Shown here: positions 51,889 through 61,759 of the stretch, piece after piece
Layout: the number at the start of each line of letters is the position of its first letter
Numbering within the stretch: position 1 is the first letter of the stretch
Source of the DNA: DASRDR01 sp963812945 [NCBI: uncultured Candidatus Rokubacteria bacterium]
GTDB taxonomy: Bacteria > Methylomirabilota > Methylomirabilia > Rokubacteriales
Reading direction: 5' to 3'
Assembly (NCBI GenBank): GCA_963812945.1
Contig: CAWEXD010000010.1
Coordinates: 496,001 to 560,000 of the forward strand
DNA length: 64,000 bases
The notes under the pieces: generated by a model
The model's database searches: none
What the model saw: only the letters and a program-made list of their open reading frames with translations
Told to the model about the DNA's origin: nothing
Made by a program: the position numbers and the translations under genes

Positions 51889-52764
51889 TCAGTGACCGGC
51901 GCCCGCGCGCTCCAGCGCGCGACGGAGCGCCCGGGCGGTCAGGACCCGCACCAGGTCGCGCTTGTACTCCACCGAGCCGCGGAGATCCTCCGACGGGTCG
52001 CTCTCCCCGGCCGCGACCCGCGCCGCCTCGCGGATCCGCGCGTCGTCCACGCGGTGCCCCCGGAGCACCGCCTCGGCCCGCTTCGCCTTGATCGGCGTCG
52101 GCCCCACGTTGGTGAGGCCGATCCCGACGTGCGAGCAGGCGTCGCCGGCGGCCAGCGTGAGCTGGACCCCGACCGCCGCCGTCGCGAAATCCCCGACCTT
52201 CCGCTCGAGCTTGAGGTACGCGCCGCCGGACCGCGGCGCGGGGAGCGGAATGCGGATCTCGGTGAGGATCTCGCCGGGCCCGAGCACCGTCTCGAGGGGG
52301 CCAGTGAAGAACCCCGTGATCGGGATGCGCCGCGATCCGCCCGGGCCCACCGCCACCACCTCGGCGTCGAGCGCCAGCATCACCGCGGGATGGTCGTTGG
52401 CCGGGTCCCCGTGGGCCAGGTTCCCCCCCACCGTGGCGAGGTTCCGGACCAGCGGGTCGGCGATGACCCGGCAGGCGTCGGCGAGGATCGGGAACCGCTT
52501 TCGCACGAGGTCGGACGCCTCGAGCTCCGACTCGCGGACGAGCGCCCCGATCACGAGGGCGCCGTCCTTCTCGGCGATGGACGCGAGCCCGGGGACCCGG
52601 TTGAGATCGACCACGTGCGGCGGCGAGGCCAGCCGGAGCTTCATGAGCGGGATGAGACTCTGGCCGCCCGCGAGGACCTTGGCGCCGTCGCCGAGGCGAC
52701 CGAGGAGCGCGATCGCGTCCTGGAGACTGGCCGGGCGGTGATACTCGAAGGGCGCAGGTATCAT
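51889..52764 (-). CDS. coxM: CO dehydrogenase FAD-binding medium subunit
   Basis: The 291-residue protein begins [20 protein letters not shown]. It has the FAD motifs [15 protein letters not shown] (near residue 33) and [19 protein letters not shown] (near 110), and a CoxM-type C-terminal domain ([20 protein letters not shown]). It delivers electrons from CO oxidation to the respiratory chain. It is first in the M-S-L operon, and GGGAAGGGACG precedes its ATG. Confidence 0.92.
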   Translation of the reverse strand: MIPAPFEYHRPASLQDAIALLGRLGDGAKVLAGGQSLIPLMKLRLASPPHVVDLNRVPGLASIAEKDGALVIGALVRESELEASDLVRKRFPILADACRVIADPLVRNLATVGGNLAHGDPANDHPAVMLALDAEVVAVGPGGSRRIPITGFFTGPLETVLGPGEILTEIRIPLPAPRSGGAYLKLERKVGDFATAAVGVQLTLAAGDACSHVGIGLTNVGPTPIKAKRAEAVLRGHRVDDARIREAARVAAGESDPSEDLRGSVEYKRDLVRVLTARALRRALERAGAGH

Positions 52765-53055
52765 GCTCGTCCCTTCCCTGGGCGCTCCCAGCGCGGGAGG
52801 TCAGTGGACCGGGGAGAAGCCGACGGCCGGACCGCCAGGGTCCCGATACTAGGGAGCCGCCCCGGGGCTGTCAAGGCTCGGCCCTCTCGACGCTCCGCCG
52901 GGGCCGCCTCCCGGGATTGCGGAGCTCGGCCCCTCGTCCCGGCGGCGCACGGGGAGCCCATCTTGCGGACCATGAGGCACGCTGTTACGGTCGCCCCGTC
53001 GCATATCCCGCCTGAGCGAGCCCGCGCGTCGCTCCCGGGGATCCGGAGCCGATCG

Positions 53056-54249
53056 ATGGTGACGACGCCGGCCGCGATGCGGACCCCGCTCGATCCGTAC
53101 GATCGCGTGATCCATGCGGGGCGGGTGGTCTGCCCGGCGACGGGCCTCGACGGCCCCGGGGCCGTCGCCATCGTCGGCGATCGGATCGCGGCGGCAGGGC
53201 CCCGGGTCGACGGCCCGGCGCACGAGGTGCTCCGCTTCCCGGATGCCGTGGTCCTGCCGGGCTTGGTGGACCTCCACGCCCATCCGAACCCCGGCGAGTC
53301 ACGCTATGGGGTCGACCCCGACCTCCACCTCCTGCCGTTCGGGACGACCACGGTGCTCGCCCAGGGCGAGGCCGGTGCCCTCGATCTGGTGCGCTACCTC
53401 GAGACCGTGATCGACCGCTCCCTCACGCGGGTGCGCCTCGCCGTCAACATCTCCCGGCGCGGCGAGGCCACGCCCGGCGGTTCCTGCGAGGCCCGGGAGG
53501 ACGTCGATGGTCTGGCCTGCGCCGCCGCGGTGCGCGCGGCCCCGCGAGCCGGCGCGCACGCCATCTGGGGCATCGCGGTCAACGTCAGCCGCGCCACGTG
53601 CGGCGGCACCGACCCGCGGACGGTGCTGCGGGAGGGGCTCGTGGCCGCGAGCGACACGGGACTCCCGCTCTTGTTCGGGCCGCGGCGCGCCGGCGACTGG
53701 GCGCTGCAGGAGCAGCTGGCGCTCCTCCGGCCGGGCGACGTCGTCACCTACTGCTTCAGCGACTGTCCGGAAGGGCTGCTCGACGACGACGGTCGGGTCC
53801 GGGACGCGGTCTGGACGGCCCGGGCGCGGGGCGTGCTCTTCGACGTGGGCCACGGGATGGGCTCGTTCAGCTTCAGGGTGGCGGAGCGGGCCGTGGCGCA
53901 GGACTTCCTCCCCGACGCCATCTCGACCGACCGCTACCGGCGACACCTCGGGGTGTCGCCGCGTCACGATCTGCCGCGAACCCTCTCGAAGCTCCTCGCG
54001 GTGGGCATGACGGAGCCGGACGCCTTCGCGCGGGTGACGGCCCGGCCGGCCGCGATCCTCGGCCTCGGCGCCGAGGTCGGCACGCTCGCGCCCGGCGCGT
54101 GCGCGGACCTGGCGGTGCTCGCCTGGGATCCGACCGCGGCGCCGCTCCGCGACACCGACGGGGCCGACCGGCCGGGCGGCGCCTGGGAACCGATCCTGAC
54201 GGTCCGGGCGGGCACAGTGATCCGTCCCGCGTCCCCGCCTGCGGCGTGA
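53056..54249 (+). CDS. Amidohydrolase-family protein
   Basis: The 397-residue protein has the amidohydrolase metal motif VVLPGLVDLHAHPNPGESRY (HxH) and central His/Cys-rich segments. A C-terminal composite domain ends EVGTLAPGACADLAVLAWDP. It resembles the dihydroorotase/deacetylase-like branch, but the carboxylated Lys and later metal ligands are not clear, so the substrate is unknown. ATG 53056 has a GGAG site. It is divergent from the cox operon (292 bases between starts). Confidence 0.75.
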   Translation: MVTTPAAMRTPLDPYDRVIHAGRVVCPATGLDGPGAVAIVGDRIAAAGPRVDGPAHEVLRFPDAVVLPGLVDLHAHPNPGESRYGVDPDLHLLPFGTTTVLAQGEAGALDLVRYLETVIDRSLTRVRLAVNISRRGEATPGGSCEAREDVDGLACAAAVRAAPRAGAHAIWGIAVNVSRATCGGTDPRTVLREGLVAASDTGLPLLFGPRRAGDWALQEQLALLRPGDVVTYCFSDCPEGLLDDDGRVRDAVWTARARGVLFDVGHGMGSFSFRVAERAVAQDFLPDAISTDRYRRHLGVSPRHDLPRTLSKLLAVGMTEPDAFARVTARPAAILGLGAEVGTLAPGACADLAVLAWDPTAAPLRDTDGADRPGGAWEPILTVRAGTVIRPASPPAA

Positions 54250-54274
54250 TCCACGAGTCGCGCGGGCGCCCGCA

Positions 54275-55321
54275 TCACAAGCGCCTGTCCAGGGCGGCCA
54301 GGACCAGGAACGGCACGAGCCACGCCATGTACTGGAGGTAGAAGACGGCGTTGAAGTCCACGAACGTGACCAGGAGCAGGAGGACGGCCAGGTAGCGGCC
54401 GATCTCGCCGCGCGCCGCCGCCCAGAGCACCAGGCCCATCAGGAGGAGCATCGGCAGGCGACCCGGCAGGCCCGCGAGTCCGATCTTCGTCGGGAGCGAC
54501 AGCGCGGTGATGTGGCTCTCGGGATCGCGCGTCGCCGAGAACAGGACCGAGCGCAGGAACGCCTCGGCATTCCACAGGAGGAAGGGGAGCGACACCAGGC
54601 CCGGCACGAGGGCGATCCACCCCGCCGCGCGGGCCGTCGCCGCGAGCCGCGCCTCCGGCGGACGCGTCTCGCGCCAGGTCCAGATGAGATAGAGCGGCGT
54701 CACGAAGACGGCGATCTGCTTGAGCGCGAGCGAGAGGCCAAAGAGCAGGAGCGAAACGCGGCGGCGGGTGTCGAAGAGCAGCAGGGACGCCAGCAGGCAC
54801 AGGATGGCCGGGAAGTCCACGTGCGCCACGCCGACGACGTAGAGTGTCCACCGGTTGAACCCCCAGAACAGGCCGGCAAAGACGCCGAGCACGGGATGGC
54901 CCGCCCGCCAGCAGGCCACGAGCAGGAGCAGGGCGATGACCACGTGACTGACGAGCACCACCGCCCGCCAGATCCGGATCCACCCCCGGTACTCGGTGAC
55001 CCCCAGGTGGTGGGCGCCGGCCACCAGGACGTAGTAGAGCGGGAGGTACGTCGGGTACTTCCGGTTCTCCCGCATGTTGCCGCCGAGGATCGACTCGTAC
55101 GGGTTCTCGCCCGTCGCCAGGCGGGTCCCGTCGCGCCAGACGAAGTAGATGTCCGGGCCACGCTCGCGCTCGGCGGCCGCCTCCGCCGGGGCGGCGGGCG
55201 GGGACGCGGGGGGCCCGGCGGGCTGCGCGGCGAGGGGACCCGCCACTCCCAGGGCCAGCACCAGGAGGATGCCGAGGGCCGGGATCATCCGGCAGGCGCG
55301 ACGCGCCGGCGGTCGCGTCAC
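54275..55321 (-). CDS. GT-C membrane glycosyltransferase (DUF2029/GT87-like)
   Basis: The 348-residue membrane protein has about nine helices. After the first helix a periplasmic segment contains YFVWRDGTRLATGENPYESI and a YPPLYY-like YPTYLPLYYVLVAG, both characteristic of GT87/DUF2029 polyprenyl-phosphate-sugar transferases; the Asp of WRDG is a candidate catalytic residue. It probably mannosylates or arabinosylates cell-envelope material. It lies 85 bases downstream of the peptide-binding protein gene. Confidence 0.7.
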   Translation of the reverse strand: MTRPPARRACRMIPALGILLVLALGVAGPLAAQPAGPPASPPAAPAEAAAERERGPDIYFVWRDGTRLATGENPYESILGGNMRENRKYPTYLPLYYVLVAGAHHLGVTEYRGWIRIWRAVVLVSHVVIALLLLVACWRAGHPVLGVFAGLFWGFNRWTLYVVGVAHVDFPAILCLLASLLLFDTRRRVSLLLFGLSLALKQIAVFVTPLYLIWTWRETRPPEARLAATARAAGWIALVPGLVSLPFLLWNAEAFLRSVLFSATRDPESHITALSLPTKIGLAGLPGRLPMLLLMGLVLWAAARGEIGRYLAVLLLLVTFVDFNAVFYLQYMAWLVPFLVLAALDRRL

Positions 55322-55406
55322 GCGGGGAGCGCCGGCCAGCGTGGCCCAGGGGTCGCGATCGAACGCCTGGGCTCCGCTACCGGCACACGTCGAATCCCGG
55401 CCGAGG

Positions 55407-56939
55407 TCAGCGCGGGACGACCTTGGCCTCGTACATCCACACCTTCTCGTCGGCCCGCGGCGTCCAGTCGATCCAGTTGGCCACGCCGTAGAGGTCGTGC
55501 TGCTGCCAGAGGAAGACCCACGGCGACTCGGCGGCGACGAGCTGCTGGAGCTCGGCCCACGCCTCGAGGCGCTGCTTGGCGTCGACGATGGTCACCGCGC
55601 GGGCGATCTTGTCCTCGATGGCCTTGTTCCCGCCGAAGGAGGAGTAGGTGGGCGCCGTCTGGAAGAGCTGCTCGATCGTCCCCTGCGCCTCGAGGGCCGG
55701 TCCCCAGCCGAGGAAGAACATGTCCCCGGTCGTCCGGTTCTTGATCTTGTCGAGGTGGGTGCCCCACTCGTTCACCACCACGGTCACCTTGATCCCCAGG
55801 CGCTGCAGCTGGGCGGCGATCGCGAGCGAGAGGTCCTTGTCGAGCGGGTAGCGGCCCGACGGCGTGTCGAGCGTCAGCGCGAGCTTCGCCGGATCGAGCC
55901 CCGCTTCCTTGAGGAGGGCCGCCGCGCGGGCGGGGTCGTACCGCACACACTCGACCTTCGGCGTGTAGTCCACGTTGAGCGGCGAGAGCGATCCGCACAT
56001 CTTGGTGGCGCGGCCCTTCAAGACCTGGGCGATCAGCTCGTCGACGTTCACGGCGTGCTGGATCGCCTTGCGGGCCCGGAGGTCCTGCATCGGCCCGGGC
56101 TTGAGGTTGACGAGGGCGAGGTAGTTGATCCGCGAGGACACGGTCGCGCGGACCTTCGCCTTGCCGCTCCGGTCGACGAGGTCGACGGCGTGCGGCGGGA
56201 CGTCCTTCATGATGTCGATCTCGCCCGACAGGAGGGCGGCCAGGCGCGCGCTGAACTCCGGGATGAACCGGAAGGTCACGCGGCTCACGTCGGGCGCCCC
56301 CTGCCAGTAGTCGGGGTTCCGCTCGAGGACGAGCCGCTCGTCCCGCACCCACTGGACGAACTTGAACGGCCCCGAGCCGATGGGCTTGGCCGCCAGCGCC
56401 TGGGGGTCGGCCTTGAGGGCCTTGGGCGGCATGGGCAGGAAGTCGGTCGCGGCCATCCGGTCGATGAGGCCGGGCCACGGCTTCGTGGTGACGAAGCGCA
56501 CCGTGGAGTCGTTGACGACCTGGACCTCCTTCACCTGGGCCCAGCGCGGGAGATAGTGGGATTTGTTCTGCGGGTCCTTGATGTAGTCCATCGTCGCCTT
56601 GACGGACTCGGCGGTGAACAGCTCGCCGTTGTGGAACTTCACGCCCTGGCGGAGCGTGAATTCCCACGTCGTGTCGTCCACGACCTTCCAGCCGGTGGCG
56701 AGCATCGGCGCCGGCTTGTAGCTCTTCGGGTCCCGGTCGACCAGGCGGTCGTACATGTGCTCGACCTGGTTGTTCGTCGTCCAGTCGACGATCGTGTTCG
56801 GCAGGAGCGACCGCGGCTCGGCGGCGAAGGCGACCACGATCTCCTTCGTCCGCGAGCGGTCCTGGGAGTCCGCGGGAACGGCGAGTAGCGCGAGCGCGGC
56901 GCAGGCCGCCAGGAGCGTCCCGAGGGTGAATCGTCGCAT
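55407..56939 (-). CDS. Peptide/nickel-type ABC substrate-binding protein (DppA/OppA)
   Basis: ATG 56939 follows AAGGAGG. The 510-residue SBP_bac_5 protein has a signal peptide (residues 1-25), KEIVVAFAAEPRSLLPNTIV at the start, the family signature YDRLVDRDPKSYKPAPMLAT and a second-lobe ending FLWQQHDLYGVANW. It would bind a peptide or peptide-like solute in the periplasm for the two permeases encoded just upstream. No ATPases of the system are found in the window. Confidence 0.9.
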   Translation of the reverse strand: MRRFTLGTLLAACAALALLAVPADSQDRSRTKEIVVAFAAEPRSLLPNTIVDWTTNNQVEHMYDRLVDRDPKSYKPAPMLATGWKVVDDTTWEFTLRQGVKFHNGELFTAESVKATMDYIKDPQNKSHYLPRWAQVKEVQVVNDSTVRFVTTKPWPGLIDRMAATDFLPMPPKALKADPQALAAKPIGSGPFKFVQWVRDERLVLERNPDYWQGAPDVSRVTFRFIPEFSARLAALLSGEIDIMKDVPPHAVDLVDRSGKAKVRATVSSRINYLALVNLKPGPMQDLRARKAIQHAVNVDELIAQVLKGRATKMCGSLSPLNVDYTPKVECVRYDPARAAALLKEAGLDPAKLALTLDTPSGRYPLDKDLSLAIAAQLQRLGIKVTVVVNEWGTHLDKIKNRTTGDMFFLGWGPALEAQGTIEQLFQTAPTYSSFGGNKAIEDKIARAVTIVDAKQRLEAWAELQQLVAAESPWVFLWQQHDLYGVANWIDWTPRADEKVWMYEAKVVPR

Positions 56940-57077
56940 GGCAGTTCCTCCTTGGTGGGGCCCGGGATGGGGCGCAACGCCCCGGCCGTCCGCGCAGGCG
57001 TCGCGACGCCTGGTCCGCGGCACGATGGTCGACCATCGGGGACCGGCCGTCAAGATCGGCCCGAATCGCGCCGGCCG

Positions 57078-57965
57078 CTAGATCCGGAGCTTCGGGTCCA
57101 GCACGTCGCGGAGCCAGTCCCCCACCAGGTTGACGCCCAGCGCGGTCAGGGCCAGCGCCGCGCCCGGCCACGCCGCCAGCCACCACGCGACGTAGAGGAA
57201 GTCGCGCCCCTCGGAGAGCATGCTGCCCCACGCCGGGGTCGGCGGCTGGACGCCGAACCCGAGGAACGAGATCGCGGCCTCGGCCACCACGAACTGGGAG
57301 AACTGGAGGCTCGCGACGACGACGATCGACGGCGCCACGTTCGGGAGCACGTGGCGGAAGACGATCCGCGCGCGCCCCGTCCCGAGCGCGGCCGCCGCCT
57401 GCACGTAGTCCCGCTGCTTCACCGAGAGCACCTGCCCCCGCACCACGCGGGCGTAGACGACCCAGCCCGCGGCCGCCAGGCTGACGATGATGTTCCGGAG
57501 GCCGAGCCCCACGATGGCGTTGATGGTGAGGGCGAGGAGGATGAACGGGAACGAGAGCTGGACGTCGGCGAGGCGCATCAGGATCGCCCCGGGAAGCCCC
57601 TCCACGAAGCCCGCCACCAGCCCGACGAGGCTCCCGACGAGCGCGGTCAGAACGACCGTGCAGAGCCCGATGAAGAGCGCGATGCGGGCGCCGTAGAGGA
57701 CCCGCGAGAGGAGGTCGCGCCCGAGCTGGTCGGTCCCGAGCGGGTGCCCGGGAGTGCCGGGCGGGCGGAGCCCCTGGGCGAAGTCGCTCCGCAAGGGGTC
57801 GTCGGGAGCGAGCCACGGGGCGGCCACCGCCGCCGTCACCGCGGCGATCACCAGGCAGAGCCCGAGCACGCCGAGCCCATGACGCCGGAGCCGGCTCGGG
57901 AGCGCGACGCGGGCCCCGCCACTGGCCAACGCGCCGGCCAGGCTGGTGGACGACTGGGCGCTCAC
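57078..57965 (-). CDS. DppC-type ABC permease
   Basis: The 295-residue protein has one N-terminal helix, the DppC segment PPGTPGHPLGTDQLGRDLLS and five more helices. The EAA loop is VVRGQVLSVKQRDYVQAAAA with GTGRARIVFRHVLPNVAPSI. It forms the peptide-transport channel with the DppB-type partner upstream. GTG 57965 overlaps the partner stop (GTGA). Upstream in-frame codons overlap dppB and are not used. Confidence 0.9.
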   Translation of the reverse strand: MSAQSSTSLAGALASGGARVALPSRLRRHGLGVLGLCLVIAAVTAAVAAPWLAPDDPLRSDFAQGLRPPGTPGHPLGTDQLGRDLLSRVLYGARIALFIGLCTVVLTALVGSLVGLVAGFVEGLPGAILMRLADVQLSFPFILLALTINAIVGLGLRNIIVSLAAAGWVVYARVVRGQVLSVKQRDYVQAAAALGTGRARIVFRHVLPNVAPSIVVVASLQFSQFVVAEAAISFLGFGVQPPTPAWGSMLSEGRDFLYVAWWLAAWPGAALALTALGVNLVGDWLRDVLDPKLRI

Positions 57966-58888
57966 GCCGCGCTCGCGCCGCGGGTGCGCGGGTCGAGCCA
58001 CCCGTAGAGCAGGTCGACGACGAAGTTGATCAGCGTGTACACGACCGAGATCACGAACACGGCGGCGAGAACCACGGGAAAGTCGCGGTTCAGGAGCGCC
58101 TGGACGGTCAGCCGCCCGACCCCGGGCCAGGCGAAGATCGTCTCGGTGATGACCGCCCCGCCGAGGAGCTGGCCGAGGTCGAGGCCTGCCAGCGTGACGA
58201 TGGGGATCGCCGCGTTCTTGAGCGTGTGCTTCCCGATGACCACGGCCTCCCCCAGCCCCTTGGCGCGCGCCGCGAGGACGTACTCCTCGCCGAGCGTCTC
58301 CAGGACGGCCGAGCGCGTGAGGCGCGCGACGCGGGCCGCGTAGAACGCGGCGAGCACGACGGACGGCATGACGTAGTGGGCCAGCCCGCCGGTGCCGCCC
58401 GTCGGAAGCCAGCCGAGCCGGACGGAGAACACGAAGATCAGGACCAGGCCCAGCCAGAAGCTGGGGACGGCCTGCCCGAGGACGGCGCCGCCCATCCCGA
58501 CGTAGTCGAGGACCGACCCCCGCCGGACGGCCGAGAGGATCCCGACGGGAATCGCGATGCAAAAGGTCAGGGCCAGGGCGGCCGCCGCCAGCTTCGCGGT
58601 CTCGGGCAGTCGCTCCAGGACGAGCTCGAGGGCGCTCCGCTTGTACCTGAGGGACTCGCCGAAGTCCCCGCGGGCTGCCCCCCGGAGGAAGCGCCCATAC
58701 TGCGTGGCCACCGGGTCGTTGAACCCGAGACGCTGGCGGAACTCGTTGACGTCCTTGGCCTGGATGTCCATCGGGAGGAACAGGAGCACCGGGTCCCCGC
58801 CGAGGCGGGTCATGAAGAACACCGCGGTCAGCGAGCAGAAGACGACGAGCAGCGTCTGGCCGAGCCGGGCCAGGAGGAAGGCGCGCAC
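57962..58888 (-). CDS. DppB-type ABC permease
   Basis: The 308-residue protein opens MRAFLLARLGQTLLVVF. It has the DppB periplasmic segment (RQRLGFNDPVATQYGRFLRG), six helices and the EAA loop EEYVLAARAKGLGEAVVIGK. It pairs with the DppC-type permease. GTG 58888 is the start. It is separated by 83 bases from the membrane glycosyltransferase-like gene upstream. Confidence 0.9.
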   Translation of the reverse strand: MRAFLLARLGQTLLVVFCSLTAVFFMTRLGGDPVLLFLPMDIQAKDVNEFRQRLGFNDPVATQYGRFLRGAARGDFGESLRYKRSALELVLERLPETAKLAAAALALTFCIAIPVGILSAVRRGSVLDYVGMGGAVLGQAVPSFWLGLVLIFVFSVRLGWLPTGGTGGLAHYVMPSVVLAAFYAARVARLTRSAVLETLGEEYVLAARAKGLGEAVVIGKHTLKNAAIPIVTLAGLDLGQLLGGAVITETIFAWPGVGRLTVQALLNRDFPVVLAAVFVISVVYTLINFVVDLLYGWLDPRTRGASAA

Positions 58889-58971
58889 GGATCGATGCTA
58901 CTCGATCGGGAAGGCCCCGACCAACGCCGGCCGGCCCGGCGCCAGGCGGCGCCGGCGGCATTTCCGGCGCA

Positions 58972-60573
58972 TCACGGCAGCGCCCAGAGCCGGGCGGTTC
59001 CCTCCTGGCAGAGGGGCGCGCCGGCCGGCTCCAGCGGCGGCTCAGGACCGGGGAACGCGGGCGCGTACCGGGTCCGCTCGCCGCGGAGCCGATGCGTGGG
59101 CACGAGCGCAGAGAGGCCGGGGGCCGTCTCGTCGAGAACGCTCACGTGCCGATGGGGCAGGGTGACCCGCCGGCCCGAGAGTGCGGGGACCCACTGGGTC
59201 GCGTCGCCATACGCGCCGGCAATGACCGCGTCGCCGGCCGTTCGCCGCGCCACGCACTCGAGGAGCCGCACATCCGCGGGCGTGGCCATCGGCCCCGCGC
59301 CTTGATACCAGCGCAGGTGCAGCGGGAGCGCGACGACCAGAAGGGCGAGCGCGGCGACGCTCCCGAGCCGGTCCGGCAGCTTCGCGAGTGCCGCGCCCAG
59401 GAGCGGCGCCATCGCGAGGCCGAACACGGGCGCGAGGCGCGCCGGATACACGACGCCAGCGGCCGCGGGAACCACCCGCAGCAGAGCGGCCAGCGCCCCG
59501 AGCGCGAGCACGAGCCCCACCGTCCGCCCCACCGCCGCGCGGGCTCCCCGCCCGAGCAGGACGAGCGCGGCGCCGCCAACCGCGACCATCCACACCGGGC
59601 CCAGAGCGCGCCAGAGGGCGGGCCATATCCGCCAGGCGAACTGCCAGGGCTCGCCACGGAGGAGTGCCTCGCGGCTCTCCCCCCAGCGCGTCACCCAGGC
59701 GATCTCGGCGGGCGACAGCGCCGGCCCGCCCGTGGCAAGGAGCGCGAGCACGAGACCGAGCCCGCCGAGGCCGGCGCATCCCGCCAGCAGGCCGTGGCGA
59801 AGGGCGGACGCGCCGGTCACGAGCGCGCCCGCCATCGCCCCCATCGGGTGGACGGCCGCCGCCCCCGCGAGCAAGAGCGCGGCCACGACCGCCGGATGTC
59901 GCGCCGGGGCCCGGAGCGCGGCGGCGGCGTGAAGTCCGAGCGCGAGCGCGAGGACGGTCGGGGTCCCGCCCCAGGCGAACATCTCCTGCGGGACCTTGGT
60001 GAGCAGCACCGTGAGCACCGCGAGCGTCCAGGGACTCCTGAGGCCGGCCGCGCCGAGAAGCGCGGCCGCGCCGGCCGTGTAGAGGACGTAGGTCAGTCCC
60101 GACACCAGGAGACCGGCCCGCGCGAACCCGAGCGGCCCGGCAAGGGCCACGAGGCCGGAGAAGCCGCGGGGGTAGACGACCGGGGCCACGTCAGGCCAGG
60201 CGGGCGACACCTCGCGGGCGCCGGTCGCGAGCGCCCGCGCGAGGGCAACGTGCATCGCCATGTCGGCGCCGGGCGGAACCGGCAGCGTGACCACGGGGAC
60301 GAGGAAGAGGAGCGTCAGCCAGGGGGCGACCCGCTCGGCGCGCTCGGTGAAGGTTCGCTCGCGGTCTGCCGGCCCCGGCTCCGCGCCCGCCGGTGGCACG
60401 CGGGCGGCCCAGGCGACGACCAGCGCGCCCGCCAGTCCTCCGACGGCCAGCGCGCCAGGCCCGGCTCCTCGCGGGAGCGACGCGAGCGCGACACCGGCCA
60501 CCAGTCCGGCGGCCGCCGGCCACGGTCTGGCGACCCGCGGCGAGAAGGCGTGCTTGCGGTCAGATCCACCCAC
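58972..60573 (-). CDS. Large polytopic membrane protein (GT-C glycosyltransferase-like)
   Basis: From GTG 60573 the 533-residue product has about 12-13 helices. A first periplasmic loop contains GADMAMHVALARALATGARE and VVYPRGFSGLVALAGPLGFA, a layout like GT-C/DUF6541 proteins, where an acidic pair in the first loop is catalytic. A C-terminal extracytoplasmic domain of about 100 residues (AGDAVIAGAYGDATQWVPAL) follows. The open frame extends another 210 codons upstream, but that part lacks hydrophobic or protein-like character. Function is inferred. Confidence 0.6.
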   Translation of the reverse strand: MGGSDRKHAFSPRVARPWPAAAGLVAGVALASLPRGAGPGALAVGGLAGALVVAWAARVPPAGAEPGPADRERTFTERAERVAPWLTLLFLVPVVTLPVPPGADMAMHVALARALATGAREVSPAWPDVAPVVYPRGFSGLVALAGPLGFARAGLLVSGLTYVLYTAGAAALLGAAGLRSPWTLAVLTVLLTKVPQEMFAWGGTPTVLALALGLHAAAALRAPARHPAVVAALLLAGAAAVHPMGAMAGALVTGASALRHGLLAGCAGLGGLGLVLALLATGGPALSPAEIAWVTRWGESREALLRGEPWQFAWRIWPALWRALGPVWMVAVGGAALVLLGRGARAAVGRTVGLVLALGALAALLRVVPAAAGVVYPARLAPVFGLAMAPLLGAALAKLPDRLGSVAALALLVVALPLHLRWYQGAGPMATPADVRLLECVARRTAGDAVIAGAYGDATQWVPALSGRRVTLPHRHVSVLDETAPGLSALVPTHRLRGERTRYAPAFPGPEPPLEPAGAPLCQEGTARLWALP

Positions 60574-60730
60574 GGCCGGACCCGAAGATAGCCCACCGGG
60601 CGGCCGAACTGATCGGCAATCTGAAGCCGGCGCCGGCACAGTGCCGCGTCGACTGCCGGTCGGGGGCGCGCCGGTCGGAGGCGCGATTGACGCCGGCCCG
60701 CCCCATTCGGTACCCTCCGGCCCGCCCACG

Positions 60731-61495
60731 ATGACGCTCGGCTTCGATCCTCCGACGCTGGCCTGGATCGGGCTGGCCACCCTGGCCGCGTTCGTTCTGC
60801 GCGGTCTCTCGGGCTTCGGCTCGGCGATGATCGGCATCGGCGGGCTCACCCTCGTGCTGCCGCCGGCCCAGGTGATCCCGGCCTTCTTCGGCCTCGAGCT
60901 CCTGACCACCGTGAACCTCTTGCCGAGCGTCTGGCGCCGGATCGACTGGCGCTCGCTGCGCTGGGTGATCGCGGGCTGCGCCGTGACCACGCCGTTCGGG
61001 CTGACCCTGCTCGCGCACCTGGACCCGGACCCGATGCGCCTCGTCGTGTCGGCGTGCCTGGCGACGATCGCGCTCCTGATGCTCTCCGGCCTGGCACAGC
61101 GCTTCACGCCCCGCTCGACGCCCGGGCCACTGGGGGCCTTGGCGGTCGGGGGCGCCGCGGGCGTGCTCAACGGGGCCGCCGGGATCCCGGGACCCCCGGC
61201 CATCGTGTTCTACTTCGCGACCACCGGGATGGCGGTGAGCCGCGCCACCCTCGTCGCCTTCTTCCTGTTCACCGACGCCTACGGGCTGGCCTGGGCCGGC
61301 GGCGCCGGCCTCCTGGCGGGCGTCGCCTGGAAGCTGATCGCGGTGGCGCTGCCGTTCTCGCTGGTCGGCATCTGGATCGGCCAGCGTCTCTACGTGAGGC
61401 TCGACGAGGCGCGCCTCCGGCACCTGATCTGGGCGCTGCTGGCCCTGCTGGGCACGCTGGGCGCCGTCAGCGCGGTGATCCGGATGGCGCGCTGA
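60731..61495 (+). CDS. TauE/SafE-family membrane permease
   Basis: The 254-residue protein has eight helices in two repeats: RGLSGFGSAMIGIGGLTLVL in the first and AAGVLNGAAGIPGPPAIVFY in the second, the TauE/SafE hallmark. Family members export sulfite, sulfoacetate or other organosulfonates. The substrate is unknown here. The upstream region to the divergent membrane gene (60573) is 157 bases. Confidence 0.85.
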   Translation: MTLGFDPPTLAWIGLATLAAFVLRGLSGFGSAMIGIGGLTLVLPPAQVIPAFFGLELLTTVNLLPSVWRRIDWRSLRWVIAGCAVTTPFGLTLLAHLDPDPMRLVVSACLATIALLMLSGLAQRFTPRSTPGPLGALAVGGAAGVLNGAAGIPGPPAIVFYFATTGMAVSRATLVAFFLFTDAYGLAWAGGAGLLAGVAWKLIAVALPFSLVGIWIGQRLYVRLDEARLRHLIWALLALLGTLGAVSAVIRMAR

Positions 61496-61552
61496 GGCGC
61501 CCCCGCGCGGACGTTCAGCGCGCGTGTCGCTGTCGGCTCGTCGGGCGGCCGG

Positions 61553-61759
61553 TCACCCCCCCGGTGTTCCGGCGGCGGTGACGGCCGCGCCCCCGCAGAA
61601 CGGCACGCGCACACCGGCGGTGACGCGGGTGCTGACGCCCTCGGCCGCCGCCTTGAGGCTCTCGATGAGGCGCTCGAGATGGCTCTGGACGACCTCGTCG
61701 CTCGGCGAGCCGACGAAGTCGATCTCGGTCACGACCGTCACGCTGTAGGTCCGTTGCAT
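61553..61759 (-). CDS. Small hypothetical protein (68 aa)
   Basis: ATG 61759 follows GGGAGG. The product starts RTYSVTVVTEIDFVGSPSDE and looks like a small alpha/beta protein with an amphipathic helix (EVVQSHLERLIESLKAAAEG). No family is recognised. It stands alone, convergent with the TauE gene. Confidence 0.55.
   Translation of the reverse strand: MQRTYSVTVVTEIDFVGSPSDEVVQSHLERLIESLKAAAEGVSTRVTAGVRVPFCGGAAVTAAGTPGG

Noticed and set aside
48326-51895. A 1189-codon plus-strand open frame opposite coxL, coxS and the XdhC gene.
   Set aside because: It is an antisense shadow caused by high GC. The minus-strand genes have full family motifs and the plus-strand translation has none.
58972-61203. 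A 743-residue reading of the polytopic membrane protein.
   Set aside because: The first 210 codons overlap the TauE/SafE gene on the other strand and have no membrane helices. The GTG at 60573 gives a sensible N-terminus.
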